Positions 17,442-26,667 are shown, counted from the stretch's first letter. The stretch: DNA of 64,000 bases from CAVZZG01 sp963779685 (GCA_963779685.1 CAVZZG010000002.1:124001-188000), one strand, 5' to 3'. The notes: generated by a model not told the origin, from the letters alone. Numbers and translations are program-made.

Positions 17442-18538
17442 GCTTCGTCGAACGCCTCTCCGAGTTCTGCGGGATGGACACGTTCACGGGCGACGTCCCG
17501 GCGCTCGACCGCTGCGCGGCGGTGCTGGCCGGCTGGGCCGAGAGCGCAGGGCTGTCGGTCGAGCTCGTCCCCTCGCCGGACGGTCAGCACCTGATCGCAT
17601 CGACCGCCGGCGCGGGCACGGGCCGGGTGCTGTTGATCGGCCACCACGACACCGTGTTCGTACCCGGCACGGCAGCCGCACGGCCGGTGCGGGTCGAGGG
17701 CACCCGAGCCCTCGGCCCCGGCGTCGCAGACATGAAGGGCGGGGTGCTGGTCGCTCTCGACGCCATGGCCCGGCTGGCGCGCGACCCCGCCGGGCCACAC
17801 GGCCGCGTCGAGCTGCACTGCGTGCCCGATGAGGAGGGCCGGAACATCGAGCCGCACACGCTCGACCGCATGCGCGGGGCGACGGCGTCGCTGTGCTTCG
17901 AGTGCGGCCGGGCATCCGGCGCCATCGTCACGCGCCGCAAGGCCGGCACCTGGCTGACGCTGCTCGCCAGCGGCCGCGCGGCTCACGCCGGCACGGAACC
18001 GCACGAGGGGCGCTCGGCCCTCATGGCCCTGGTGCACGAGGCCATCCGGATCAAGCGCGAGGTCGACGGGGCCCGGCCCGGCATGACGGCCAACATCACC
18101 TACTTCCGCTCCGGCGACGTCAAGAACACGATCCCGGACTGGGCCGAGTCGGCCGTCGACGTGCGCGCACAGACCGCTGCCGACCTGGACTGGGCGTTCG
18201 AGGCGGTGGGTGCCTTCGACGCGTACGACGGCGTCACGGTGACCCGCTCCGACGACCGCGGCTTCCCCGCCCTGGAGCGTGCCGACTGGCTGGCCGACCG
18301 GACGCTCGAGATCCTCGCCAGCGTCGGCGCCACGGCGCTGGAGGAGACCGCCGGCGGCGTCTCGGACGGTTCCTGGACGAGCCGCATCGGCGTCCCCACG
18401 GTCGACGGGCTGGGCCCGGTGGGGGCCCTCGACCACACCGAGGACGAGTACATCGAGCTGGCGTCGGTCGAAGGCCGCATCGCGACGACGGTGCGGCTCT
18501 GTCAGGAGATCGGGCAGAGGGCTACCCTTCCGGCATGA
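17438..18538 (+). CDS. M20 family metallopeptidase (carboxypeptidase/ArgE-DapE type)
   Basis: A zinc hydrolase of 366 residues. Metal ligands appear in GHHDTV, GVADMKGG, PDEEGRN and the C-terminal GALDHTEDEY; the dimerisation domain includes RAAHAGTEPHEGRSA. This is the pattern of glutamate carboxypeptidase/CPG2-type members, so an N-acyl amino acid or peptide substrate is likely. The GTG overlaps the SDR stop by four bases and the stop overlaps the DtxR-type gene (ATGA). TACCCT near its end may drive the next gene independently. Confidence 0.87.
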   Translation: MSFVERLSEFCGMDTFTGDVPALDRCAAVLAGWAESAGLSVELVPSPDGQHLIASTAGAGTGRVLLIGHHDTVFVPGTAAARPVRVEGTRALGPGVADMKGGVLVALDAMARLARDPAGPHGRVELHCVPDEEGRNIEPHTLDRMRGATASLCFECGRASGAIVTRRKAGTWLTLLASGRAAHAGTEPHEGRSALMALVHEAIRIKREVDGARPGMTANITYFRSGDVKNTIPDWAESAVDVRAQTAADLDWAFEAVGAFDAYDGVTVTRSDDRGFPALERADWLADRTLEILASVGATALEETAGGVSDGSWTSRIGVPTVDGLGPVGALDHTEDEYIELASVEGRIATTVRLCQEIGQRATLPA

Positions 18539-19197
18539 CCGAGGCGGTCTCCCCTGCCATGGAGGACTACCTGAAGGCGATCCACCAGATCGCCGAGACG
18601 ACGGGCGAAGCCGTCTCCACCCAGGAGATCGCCGACCGGCTGCACGTCTCGACCGCCTCCGTGACCGGCATGGTCAAGCGGCTCGATGCGATGCAGCTCG
18701 TCACGCACCAGCCCTATCACGGCGTGGCGCTGACCGATCGCGGCACGACCGTCGCGCTCGAGGTGCTGCGCCACCACCGGCTGCTGGAGCTGTACCTGGT
18801 CGAGGCGCTGGGCATGCGCTGGGACGAGGTGCACGCCGAGGCCGACCGGCTCGAGCATCACATCTCGGAGGGCCTCGAGGACCGTATCGCTGCGAAGCTC
18901 GGCCAGCCGCGGCTCGATCCCCACGGCGACCCGATCCCCGCCCGGGACGGCTCGATGGTCGAGGTCTCGACGATCCCACTGGCCGTCGTCGAAGAGGGCG
19001 CGAGCGTGGCGATCGCGCGCGTGTCCGACCGCAGCTCCGACCTGTTGCAGTACCTCGCCGAGCGCGGTCTGCGGCCGGGCGCAACGGTGGCCGTGGTCGC
19101 CCGCGATGAGCTCGCCGGCGTGATCGCGCTCGAGGTCGAGGGCACGCGGTACACCCTCGCCCTGCCCGTCGCCGCCACCATCCAGGTCGAGATCTGA
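18535..19197 (+). CDS. DtxR/MntR-type metal-dependent transcriptional regulator
   Basis: A 220-residue regulator. Residues 1-65 form a winged helix-turn-helix (AMEDYLKAIHQIAE, then STQEIADRLHVSTASVTGMV). The next part is the dimerisation and metal domain (LRHHRLLELYLVEALGMRWD, EADRLEHHISEGLEDR). An SH3-like FeoA domain follows from about residue 145 (VAIARVSDRSSDLLQYLAER). Iron or manganese sensing is typical of the family. The gene overlaps the M20 gene by four bases and also has TACCCT six bases before its ATG. Confidence 0.9.
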   Translation: MTEAVSPAMEDYLKAIHQIAETTGEAVSTQEIADRLHVSTASVTGMVKRLDAMQLVTHQPYHGVALTDRGTTVALEVLRHHRLLELYLVEALGMRWDEVHAEADRLEHHISEGLEDRIAAKLGQPRLDPHGDPIPARDGSMVEVSTIPLAVVEEGASVAIARVSDRSSDLLQYLAERGLRPGATVAVVARDELAGVIALEVEGTRYTLALPVAATIQVEI

Positions 19198-20159
19198 TGC
19201 GGATCCTGGTCCTCGGCGGGACGGTGTTCCTGGGCCGCCACGTCGTCGGCGAGGCGCTGATGCGCGCACACGAGGTGACGACGTTCAATCGCGGCACGCG
19301 GCCCAACCCGTTCGAGGCCGTCCGCGAGCTGCGCGGCGACCGGGACGGTGGCCTGGATGCGCTGCGCACCGGAGCGTGGGACGCGGTCGTGGACTGCTGC
19401 GGGTTCGTGCCGCGCCTGGTCGGCGATGCCGCGCGGCTGCTGGCGTCGCGCATCGGCACGTACGTGTTCGTGTCCAGCATCAGCGTCTACGAGGCGACCG
19501 GGGCGCCGGTCGACGAGTCCAGCCCGCTGCAACGGCTGGCGGCTCCGACCGAGGACATCGGCGACGGCGCCTACGGCGCGCTCAAGGCGCTGTCCGAGCA
19601 GGCCGCCGCCCAGGCCATGGACGGACGCAGCCTGGCCGTCAGGTCCGGCCTCATCACCGGGCCCTACGACCCGACCGGGCGACTCACCTACTGGCCGCAC
19701 CGCTTCGCTCGCGGCGGCGACGTCCTCGTGCCGGTCGGCCCGCAGTACCTGGCCCAGTGGATCGACGTGAGGGATCTGGCCGGGTGGATCGTCGACGCCT
19801 GCGAGGCAGGCCGCACCGGCGTAGCCAACGTCACCGGCGACCCGGTGCCGATGGCCCGGCTGGTGGACGCCTGCCAGACGGTGACCGGAACCGGCACGCC
19901 CGTGTACGTCCCGGAGGACCTGCTGCGGGCGGAGGCGGTCGGGGAGTGGATGGAGCTGCCGCTCTGGATCGACACCGCGAACCCCGAGTACGCGGCGCTC
20001 GGAGGCGCGTCGATCGAGCGCGCGCGGGCTGCGGGCCTGCGGCTGCGCCCGGTCGAGGACACCGTGCGCGGTGCGCTCGAGCACGCGAGCCCGGTGGAGG
20101 GCGTCGGGTTGGCGCCGGACCGCGAGGCGGCGATCCTGGCGCGCTACCGCGCGGGCTGA
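19197..20159 (+). CDS. NAD-dependent epimerase/dehydratase family protein
   Basis: A 320-residue extended SDR. The Rossmann motif is LVLGGTVFLGRHVV, with FVSSISVYE and catalytic YGALKALSEQA (Tyr-x3-Lys). Members with this GGTxFLG start are often annotated as NAD-dependent epimerases or CSP41-like proteins, and their reactions are unclear. The ATG shares a base with the DtxR stop (TGATG). The gene ends directly against the convergent hydrolase at 20160, with no gap between stop codons. Confidence 0.85.
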   Translation: MRILVLGGTVFLGRHVVGEALMRAHEVTTFNRGTRPNPFEAVRELRGDRDGGLDALRTGAWDAVVDCCGFVPRLVGDAARLLASRIGTYVFVSSISVYEATGAPVDESSPLQRLAAPTEDIGDGAYGALKALSEQAAAQAMDGRSLAVRSGLITGPYDPTGRLTYWPHRFARGGDVLVPVGPQYLAQWIDVRDLAGWIVDACEAGRTGVANVTGDPVPMARLVDACQTVTGTGTPVYVPEDLLRAEAVGEWMELPLWIDTANPEYAALGGASIERARAAGLRLRPVEDTVRGALEHASPVEGVGLAPDREAAILARYRAG

Positions 20160-20843
20160 TCAGAGCGGCAGGCGGACGCGCCGGTCGGACGCGAGCGCGA
20201 AGGCGGCCTGGAGGTCGCCCGGGAGCGGCTGGAGGCCGAGCGCCCCGAGCGTGAAGCGGCAGGTGAGGTCGTGCCACAGACGACCGCGCGCGATCAGCTT
20301 GTGGCCGGCGCCGAGCAGCTCGAAGCGGACCAGGTTGTCGGCGTGGTGCACCGCGTCGCGTGCGTAGGCCAGCGACTCCACCGGGTTCGTGGTGCGGTCG
20401 CGGTCACCGTGGGCGATGAGCACGCTGCGCCCCGCCAGCTGACGCACGGGCTCGCCGGTCGGCAGCCACGGCGCGAGCGCGCAGACGGCCGTCACGGACT
20501 CCTGGCCCGCCGCCCGGAACGCGGCCCGCGCCCCCATGGAGTGGCCCACGAGGCAGATCGGAACGCCGCCGAAGCGCGATCGCACGTCCGCGATGGCGCG
20601 TTCCACGTCTGCCACCGGATCGGCGTCGTTCCAGCCGACCGCGCGGTAGCGGACGACACCGGTGAAGAGGCCGTCATCGCGTCCGGCGCGGGCGAGCCCT
20701 CGCCCGAACGTGTACATCCGCAGCGCCGCCGTCCGGTGACGGGCGTCCGGGGTGAACCCGCGGACGCGACCGCCGTGCAGCAGCAAGGCGACCGCGGTGA
20801 CCGCACCGCCCGGCGTCGACACGGCCAGGAACGAATCGTTCAC
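20160..20843 (-). CDS. Alpha/beta hydrolase, dienelactone-hydrolase-like
   Basis: A 227-residue single-domain hydrolase. Nucleophile Ser is in VGHSMGARAAF, the acid in IAHGDRDRTTNP and the His in LLGAGHKLIAR. No signal peptide is seen. The GTG start at 20843 overlaps the stop of the repeat protein gene as GTGA, so the two are probably made together. Substrate unknown. Confidence 0.82.
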   Translation of the reverse strand: MNDSFLAVSTPGGAVTAVALLLHGGRVRGFTPDARHRTAALRMYTFGRGLARAGRDDGLFTGVVRYRAVGWNDADPVADVERAIADVRSRFGGVPICLVGHSMGARAAFRAAGQESVTAVCALAPWLPTGEPVRQLAGRSVLIAHGDRDRTTNPVESLAYARDAVHHADNLVRFELLGAGHKLIARGRLWHDLTCRFTLGALGLQPLPGDLQAAFALASDRRVRLPL

Positions 20844-22123
20844 GGCGCGGACGACGCGACCTCGTGCAGGTCGCGGCCGAGCTCACGGAACCTGCCGAGG
20901 GAGCCGCCGAGCCCGCCCCACGGCTCGGTCAGCACCTTCCACGCCAGCACCTGGCACCAGCCGGCCGAGGGCGAGCCCCCGCGCAGGCGGAAGGCGAGCT
21001 CCCGCGCGTACGGCACGTAATCGGTCGGCTCGGCGTCGCCCGCACCCACCAGCCCGAACGGGTCGTGATCGATCAGCGCCGTGTGCACGCGCGACGCCAG
21101 CGGCTCGGCCCGCAGCAGCTCGGCGACCGTAGAGCGCGACGGCGCGATCAGCTCCGGGTTCCCCGCCTCGAGCTCGCGGTACAGCTCGACCAGGTGCGCC
21201 AGCCGCCCGCCGAGATCGCCGTAGGCGCTGATCGGCCCGGTGCTGGCAGCCGACGACCAGCGCCGGATCACCGCCCAGGCGATCGCGGTGCAGTGCACCG
21301 AGTCGGGCTCGATGCCGCGGATCAGCTCCGCGATCTCCTCGGCCTCCGCGACGTAGGCGCCCGGGGTGTCGCCGGCATCCAGCGGGTCCTGGCGCAGCAG
21401 CAGCTGCAGCACCCCGGCGCAGAACGGGTCGGCCGGTGGCGGCATCAGCCCCGGCAGGGCGTCGAGCTCGATCGCATCCAGCTCGGCCCGCACGTGGTCC
21501 TGCAGCGCGACCAGCTCGGCGAGGTCGACGCCGACGGCGGCCAGCCGGCTGCGATGCAGCCCGCCGAACTCACCCTCCAGCACGTCGCGCGCGATCTGCG
21601 TGCAGCCGGCCGGGTCGGCGGCACCGTCGGGCAGTCCGCGGGCGATCTCCTCGGCGGCGCCGACGTAGCGCAGCTGGTCGTCGAGCAGTCCCTCGTCGGC
21701 CGGGTCCTCCGCCTCGACGCAGGCCGGGTCGCGATCGTCGAGGATCGCGAGCACTGCCAACACGATCGGATCCGCCGGCAGCTCGCCGACGGCGTCCTCG
21801 AACTCGTCGTCCGAGTCGAGGTCGTCGAGCCGGCCCATCGGCACCGAGCCGACGTTGGCAGCCGAGACGTCCGCGCCGATGGGCATGTAGCTGGACACGG
21901 GGCCGGCCTCGTCGGCGCCGGCGTTCCCCGCCAGCACCGTCCACACCACCGACGCGCACTCCTCGACGCCGAGCTCGGAGCCGGCGACGAGCTCGGCGAT
22001 CTCGTCCGCCTCGATCAGGTACGCGTCCTCGAGGTCGGCGCCCGGCTCGTCCGCGATGCGGAGCGGGTCGTGCCGTATGAGGATCTCCGCGATCCGATCA
22101 CGCAGCGGGTCGCGACTCGTCAG
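20840..22123 (-). CDS. Four-repeat hypothetical protein (DUF1871-like repeats), probable CTG start or start lost to an indel
   Basis: Not a named family to me. Four repeats can be seen at about residues 5-50, 113-165, 233-280 and 338-385. Each has a leucine-rich helix ending in an Asp-Pro pair (IAEILIRHDP, VLAILDDRDP, VLQLLLRQDP, VHTALIDHDP), then a Tyr and an E-A-x-E-I-A helix (DEIAELV, EEIARGL, EEIAELI, RELAFRL). The pattern resembles DUF1871-type domains. The first ATG/GTG/TTG in frame (GTG 21949) would delete repeat 1. CTG 22123 lies 7 bases after GGAGG and keeps it. Alternatively ATG 22137 is correct and one G is missing from the G5 run between them. It is coupled to the hydrolase downstream. 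Confidence 0.7.
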   Translation of the reverse strand: MTSRDPLRDRIAEILIRHDPLRIADEPGADLEDAYLIEADEIAELVAGSELGVEECASVVWTVLAGNAGADEAGPVSSYMPIGADVSAANVGSVPMGRLDDLDSDDEFEDAVGELPADPIVLAVLAILDDRDPACVEAEDPADEGLLDDQLRYVGAAEEIARGLPDGAADPAGCTQIARDVLEGEFGGLHRSRLAAVGVDLAELVALQDHVRAELDAIELDALPGLMPPPADPFCAGVLQLLLRQDPLDAGDTPGAYVAEAEEIAELIRGIEPDSVHCTAIAWAVIRRWSSAASTGPISAYGDLGGRLAHLVELYRELEAGNPELIAPSRSTVAELLRAEPLASRVHTALIDHDPFGLVGAGDAEPTDYVPYARELAFRLRGGSPSAGWCQVLAWKVLTEPWGGLGGSLGRFRELGRDLHEVASSAP

Positions 22124-22166
22124 CGTGCCCCCTCCATCGGGCCGAAGTGTGCCCGGTCGGAAGGCA

Positions 22167-23093
22167 TCAGAGGGTCACCACCCGGCTGGCACCCGCGGCC
22201 GCAAGCCGCTGTTCCTCGGCCCGGTAGCTCGAGCGGACGAGCGGCCCGGCGAACACGGAGCCGAAGCCCATCCGTTCGCCCTCCTCACGGAAGCGGCGGA
22301 ACGAGTCGAGCGGCACCCAGCGGTCGAGCGGCAGGTGCCGGGCCGTCGGCTGGAGGTACTGGCCGATCGTGACCACGTCGACGCGGGCTGCGCGCAGGTC
22401 GCGCATCGTCTCGAGAATCTCCTCGTCGGTCTCCCCCATGCCGGCGACGATCCCGGACTTGGTCAGCAGCGGGGCCCGCTCCGGCCACTGCTCGGACCAC
22501 ACCTGCCGGGCCCGCGCGAGCAGCTGGAGCGCCCGGTCGTAATCGCCCCGGATGCGCACGGTCGGCTGCACCCGCCGGCAGGTCTCGATGTTGTGGTTGA
22601 AGACGTCCGGCCCGGCCTCCAGCACCGTCATCAGCGCGTCCTCGACCACGCCGAGGAAGTCCGGCACCAGCACCTCGACCGTGGTATCCGGGCAGCGGCG
22701 GCGCAGCGCCCGGATCGTGCGCGCCCAGTGCCCGGCGCCACCGTCGGCCAGGTCGTCGCGGTCGACCGAGGTGACGACGACGTGGCCCAGGCCCATCCGC
22801 TCGGCCGCCGCGGCGAGCTTGGCCGGCTCGAGCGGATCGACCGGGTCGCCGTGCTTGCGCGACGTCACGGCGCAGTAGCGGCAGGCGCGGGTGCAGGTCT
22901 CGCCGAGGATCTGGAAGGTGGCCGTGCCGCGGCCCCAGCACTCGCCGATGTTCGGGCAGCGCGCCTCCTCGCAGACCGTGTGCAGGCCGCTACCGCGCAC
23001 GATGCCGGTCAGCTCGTCGAAGCGCGAACGCTGCGAGGGAGCGCGCACCGTCATCCACGGCGGCCGCTCCCGGGCGATCGGACTCCAGGGCAC
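22167..23093 (-). CDS. lipA: Lipoyl synthase
   Basis: Radical SAM enzyme inserting two sulfurs into octanoyl chains on E2 or GcvH proteins. The 308-residue protein has both cluster motifs: the auxiliary cluster in CEEARCPNIGEC and the SAM cluster in CTRACRYC. The C-terminal arm ends FAGPLVRSSYRAEE, with the serine that ligates the auxiliary cluster (RSSYR). The GTG start at 23093 is one base after the VOC stop. It sits in one operon with lipB and the E2 gene it serves. Confidence 0.95.
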   Translation of the reverse strand: MPWSPIARERPPWMTVRAPSQRSRFDELTGIVRGSGLHTVCEEARCPNIGECWGRGTATFQILGETCTRACRYCAVTSRKHGDPVDPLEPAKLAAAAERMGLGHVVVTSVDRDDLADGGAGHWARTIRALRRRCPDTTVEVLVPDFLGVVEDALMTVLEAGPDVFNHNIETCRRVQPTVRIRGDYDRALQLLARARQVWSEQWPERAPLLTKSGIVAGMGETDEEILETMRDLRAARVDVVTIGQYLQPTARHLPLDRWVPLDSFRRFREEGERMGFGSVFAGPLVRSSYRAEEQRLAAAGASRVVTL

Positions 23094-23094
23094 C

Positions 23095-23454
23095 TCAGGC
23101 CTCCGCGAACTCGATCAGCAGGCCGTCGGGATCGGCGACGCCGCAGTAGCGGTGGCCGTCGGCGTCGGTGACCACGTCGCCGAGCAGGGCGGCGCCTCGT
23201 CCCCGGAGGTCGGCGAGCAGCGCATCGAAGTCGTCGGTGAGGCAGGTCACGTAGACGCCGGCCTCCTCCATCCAGTGCCGTCCGCGGCGGCGCGGCCGGC
23301 CGCCGCCCTCGACGCGAAGCTCGAGGTTCTCGCGCCGGGCCACGAACGACCCGTCATCGTCGTCCACCACGTCCATGCCGAGCACCGAGGCGTAGAACGC
23401 GCGCGACCTGGCGATGTCCGACGCGATCACGGCGAGGCCCGCGCGCGTGATCAC
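23095..23454 (-). CDS. VOC (glyoxalase-fold) family protein
   Basis: A 119-residue protein with the paired beta-alpha-beta-beta-beta modules of the vicinal oxygen chelate fold: IASDIARSRAFYASVLGMDV at the N-terminus and the C-terminal DADGHRYCGVADPDGLLIEF. Metal-ligand positions are not certain. It is embedded between lipB (GTGA overlap) and lipA (one-base gap), an unusual place for this family. A role in lipoate metabolism is only a guess from context. Confidence 0.82.
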   Translation of the reverse strand: MITRAGLAVIASDIARSRAFYASVLGMDVVDDDDGSFVARRENLELRVEGGGRPRRRGRHWMEEAGVYVTCLTDDFDALLADLRGRGAALLGDVVTDADGHRYCGVADPDGLLIEFAEA

Positions 23455-24164
23455 GATGCCGCCACGCCCGGCAGGGTCTCGAACTCGGAGATGCCGAGCG
23501 ACTCGGCCAGGCGCGCGACGAGCGCCGCCGACGCCTCCTCGCGCGAGACATCGCGCCCGGTCTCGCGCTCGACCGAGGTGACCGCGACGTCGGGCAGGCC
23601 GCACGGCACGAACAGCGTGAACGGCTCCAGGTCGCAACTGACGTTGAGCGCGAACCCGTGGGTGGTGATCCAGCGCGACACGTGGATCCCGATCGACGCG
23701 ATCTTGGCGCCCGCTGAGGTGAACACGCCGACGTGGCCGTCGCCGTCGCGCGGCGAGGCCGGCACGCCGAGGTCGTCGAGCGTGGCGACGAGCGCCTCCT
23801 CGAGCTTCGTGACGTAGGCCCGCAGGTCGCGGCCGTAGTCGGCCAGGTCGAGGATCGGGTAGCCGACCAGCTGGCCGGGGCCGTGGTAGGTGACCCGTCC
23901 GCCGCGGGGCACCTCGACCACCTCGATACCCCGCGACTCGACGAGCGCGCGGGCCGGCAGCTCGACGTCGGCGTCGGCCGAGGCACCGAGCGTGATCACC
24001 GGCGCGTGCTCGCAGAGGATGAGCGTGTCGGGCACCGCCCCCTGCGAGCGGGCGCCCGCCAGCTGCACCTGGAGCTCGAGCACCTCGCCGTACGGGCTGA
24101 TCCCGGGCAGATCGTACAGGTACGCACCGCCCGGCTGGCGGCGCAGCGGGACGCGATCGGTCAC
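23451..24164 (-). CDS. lipB: Lipoyl(octanoyl) transferase
   Basis: Moves octanoyl from acyl carrier protein to lipoyl domains. The 237-residue protein shows the octanoyl-transfer motif RGGRVTYHGPGQLVGYPIL, the lysine in GAKIASIGIHVSRW and the catalytic cysteine in FVPCGLPDVAVTS. The GTG start overlaps the E2 stop as GTGA, and its own stop overlaps the VOC gene. The E2-lipB-VOC-lipA order provides the cofactor together with its acceptor. Confidence 0.94.
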   Translation of the reverse strand: MTDRVPLRRQPGGAYLYDLPGISPYGEVLELQVQLAGARSQGAVPDTLILCEHAPVITLGASADADVELPARALVESRGIEVVEVPRGGRVTYHGPGQLVGYPILDLADYGRDLRAYVTKLEEALVATLDDLGVPASPRDGDGHVGVFTSAGAKIASIGIHVSRWITTHGFALNVSCDLEPFTLFVPCGLPDVAVTSVERETGRDVSREEASAALVARLAESLGISEFETLPGVAAS

Positions 24165-25648
24165 GCGAGGTAGGCGTCGATCGGCCAGGTCTCGAGATTG
24201 CGCTTGAGGTCGCGCATGAACTGCGCGGCGTAGGCGCCGTCGACGAGGCGATGGTCGTACGTCATCGGCAGGTACATCATCGACCGGATGCCGATCGCGT
24301 CGTGGCCCTGGTCGTCGGTGATCACGACCGGCCGCTTGAGGATCGCCTCGACGTCGATGATGGCGGTGGTGCCGGTGGGCAGGATCGGCGTGCCCATCAG
24401 GGCGCCGTAGCCGCCGGGGTTGGTGATCGTGAAGGTGGCGCCGCTCATCTCGTCCGGAGTGAGCTGCTTGGTGCGGGCGCGGTCGGCCATGTCGGCGAGC
24501 GCGCGGGCCAGCCCGACCATGGACAGCGACTCGGCGTTCTTGATCACCGGCACGAGCAGGCCCTTGGAGTCGTCGACGGCCACGGCCATGCCCAGGTTGA
24601 CGTAGTGCTTGACGATCGCCTCGTCGCCGCGGATCTCGGCGTTGACCCACGGCCACTTGCCGATCGCGTCGACCGTCGCCTTCATGATGAACGGCAGGTA
24701 CGTGAGGCTGACGCCGTGGCGGGCCGCGAAGTCGGGCTTCAGCGTCTGGCGGTAGCCGACGATCGCGGTCATGTCGACCTCGAAGATCGACGTCAGCTGC
24801 GCGGTCGTCTGGATCGACTCCAGCATGTGCCGGGCGATCGCCTTGCGGATCGTCGTGAACTTGTAGATCTCCTCGCCGGCATTGAGCGAGCCGGCCGCGG
24901 CCGCCGGTGCAGGCGCCACGACGGGTGCGACCGGCGCGGCGGCGACCGGCGCGGGAGCCGCTGCCGCGGCGACCGGGGCCGCCGGAGCGGGTGCGGGCGT
25001 GACTGCGGGAGGCGCGGCCGGCGGGCCGCCCGCGCGGGACTCGAGGTAGGCCTCGACGTCGTGCTTGGTGACGCGGCCGCCGCGGCCGGTGCCCGCGATC
25101 AGGTTCACGTCGAGCCCGTTCTCGGCGACCATGCGCGCCACCACCGGCGACATGAACGTACGCATCGTGTCGTCGGCGCCGCCGTTGGTGGCGGGCGCCG
25201 CAGCCGGCTCCTCGGCCCCGGGCGCGTAGCCGCCGTCGCTGGTGCCGGGCCCGAAGTGCGGCGGCGGCTCGGGAGCCGACTCGGCCACGGGGGCCGCGAC
25301 CGGCTCGGGCGGCGGAGCCACGGCCACCGGCTCGGGCGCGGCGGCCGGCTCGGGAGCGGGTGCAGGTGCAGGCGTGGCCGCAGCCGGGGCGCTGCCGCCG
25401 CCGGTGTCGATGCGGGCGATCGCGGTCGTGACCGGCACCGTCTCGCCTTCGGCGACGAGGATCTCGACGACCGTGCCCGATGCCGGCGAAGGCACCTCGG
25501 TGTCGACCTTGTCGGTCGAGATCTCGACGATCGTCTCGTCCGCGTCGATGTGGTCGCCGACCTGCTTGGCCCAGCGGCTGATCGTGCCTTCCGAGACGCT
25601 GACGCCCATCTGGGGCATCACCACGTCGACGAGGCTTCCGACTGCCAT
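24161..25648 (-). CDS. 2-oxoacid dehydrogenase E2 (dihydrolipoyl acyltransferase)
   Basis: Core acyltransferase of a 2-oxoacid dehydrogenase complex, 495 residues. Domains in order: one lipoyl domain (residues 5-82) with the lipoylated Lys47 in EISTDKVDTE; a long Ala-Pro linker; a peripheral subunit-binding domain (FMSPVVARMVAENGLDVN); a second Ala-Pro linker; and the catalytic domain ending with YDHRLVDGAYAAQF (His-x3-Asp). It starts 38 bases after E1 beta. The substrate could be branched-chain 2-oxoacids, given the E1 type. No E3 gene is in the window. Confidence 0.93.
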   Translation of the reverse strand: MAVGSLVDVVMPQMGVSVSEGTISRWAKQVGDHIDADETIVEISTDKVDTEVPSPASGTVVEILVAEGETVPVTTAIARIDTGGGSAPAAATPAPAPAPEPAAAPEPVAVAPPPEPVAAPVAESAPEPPPHFGPGTSDGGYAPGAEEPAAAPATNGGADDTMRTFMSPVVARMVAENGLDVNLIAGTGRGGRVTKHDVEAYLESRAGGPPAAPPAVTPAPAPAAPVAAAAAPAPVAAAPVAPVVAPAPAAAAGSLNAGEEIYKFTTIRKAIARHMLESIQTTAQLTSIFEVDMTAIVGYRQTLKPDFAARHGVSLTYLPFIMKATVDAIGKWPWVNAEIRGDEAIVKHYVNLGMAVAVDDSKGLLVPVIKNAESLSMVGLARALADMADRARTKQLTPDEMSGATFTITNPGGYGALMGTPILPTGTTAIIDVEAILKRPVVITDDQGHDAIGIRSMMYLPMTYDHRLVDGAYAAQFMRDLKRNLETWPIDAYLA

Positions 25649-25686
25649 CTTCGTCTACTCCTGTCTCGTCCGGGTCACGTCACGCC

Positions 25687-26664
25687 TCAGTACGCCGCCA
25701 GGCGCTCGATCGCCTGCACGACGTCCTCGACCTGCGGGATGAATGCCTTCTCGAGCGGTGGTGAGAACGGCACCGGCGTGTCCGGCGCCGCCAGCCGCAC
25801 CACCGGTGCGTCGAGGGTCTCGAAGCCCTCCTCGGCGACGGTGGCGGCGATCTCCGCGCCGAAGCCGGCCGTACGGGTGTCCTCGTGGAGCACGATCAGC
25901 TTCGAGGTGCGCGCCACCGACGCCAGCACGGCCTCGCGATCCCAGGGGATGATGGTGCGCAGGTCGATCACCTCGACCGACGTGCCATCCTTGGCCGCCA
26001 CCGCCTCGGCCGCGTCGTCCGCCGTGTACACCATGGCGCCCCACGTGACGATCGTCAGGTCGGTGCCCGCCCGGTGCACCCGCGCGCGGCCGAACGGCGT
26101 CGCGTACTGCTCGTCGGGCACCTCGCCCTTGATGCGCCGGTACAGGTGCTTGTGCTCGAAGTACAGCACCGGGTTGGGATCGCGGATGGCCTCGACCAGC
26201 AGGCCCTTGGCGTCCTCCGGGGTGGCCGGGCAGACCACCTTCAGGCCCGGGATGTGCGCGAACGAGCTCTCCGGGTTCTGGGAGTGGAACGGACCGCCCG
26301 AGAAGCCGCCGCCGGACGGACAGCGCACGACGAAGGGCAGCGCCGCCCCGGTGCGGTAGTGCTGCTTGGCGGCGACCGTGGTGAGGTGATCCCAGGCGCA
26401 GGAGATGAAGTCGGCGAACTGCATCTCGGCCACCGGCCGCAGGCCCATCAGCGAGGCGCCGGTGCACGCGCCCACGATGGCCGTCTCGGCCAGCGGCGCG
26501 TCCAGCACCCGCCAGGGCCCGAACTCGGCCTGGAAGCCCTGCGTGACCTTGAAGGCGCCACCGTAGACGCCGACGTCCTCGCCGATCACGAACACGCGCT
26601 CGTCGAGGCGCATCTCCTCGCGGAGACCGTCCGAGATCGCCTGCAGATAGGTCTTGATGGCCAT
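25687..26664 (-). CDS. 2-oxoacid dehydrogenase E1 component, beta subunit
   Basis: Beta half of the thiamine-diphosphate-dependent E1, 325 residues. Blocks seen: VFVIGEDVGVYGGAFKVTQG, DAPLAETAIVGACTGASLMG, and the CPSGGGFSGGPFHSQNPES loop with the His that serves the active site. The C-terminal transketolase domain includes VTWGAMVYTADDAAE. It resembles branched-chain 2-oxoacid dehydrogenase beta subunits (BkdB type) more than pyruvate enzymes, but this is judged by eye. The ATG is three bases after the E1 alpha stop. Confidence 0.92.
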   Translation of the reverse strand: MAIKTYLQAISDGLREEMRLDERVFVIGEDVGVYGGAFKVTQGFQAEFGPWRVLDAPLAETAIVGACTGASLMGLRPVAEMQFADFISCAWDHLTTVAAKQHYRTGAALPFVVRCPSGGGFSGGPFHSQNPESSFAHIPGLKVVCPATPEDAKGLLVEAIRDPNPVLYFEHKHLYRRIKGEVPDEQYATPFGRARVHRAGTDLTIVTWGAMVYTADDAAEAVAAKDGTSVEVIDLRTIIPWDREAVLASVARTSKLIVLHEDTRTAGFGAEIAATVAEEGFETLDAPVVRLAAPDTPVPFSPPLEKAFIPQVEDVVQAIERLAAY

Positions 26665-26667
26665 GTG

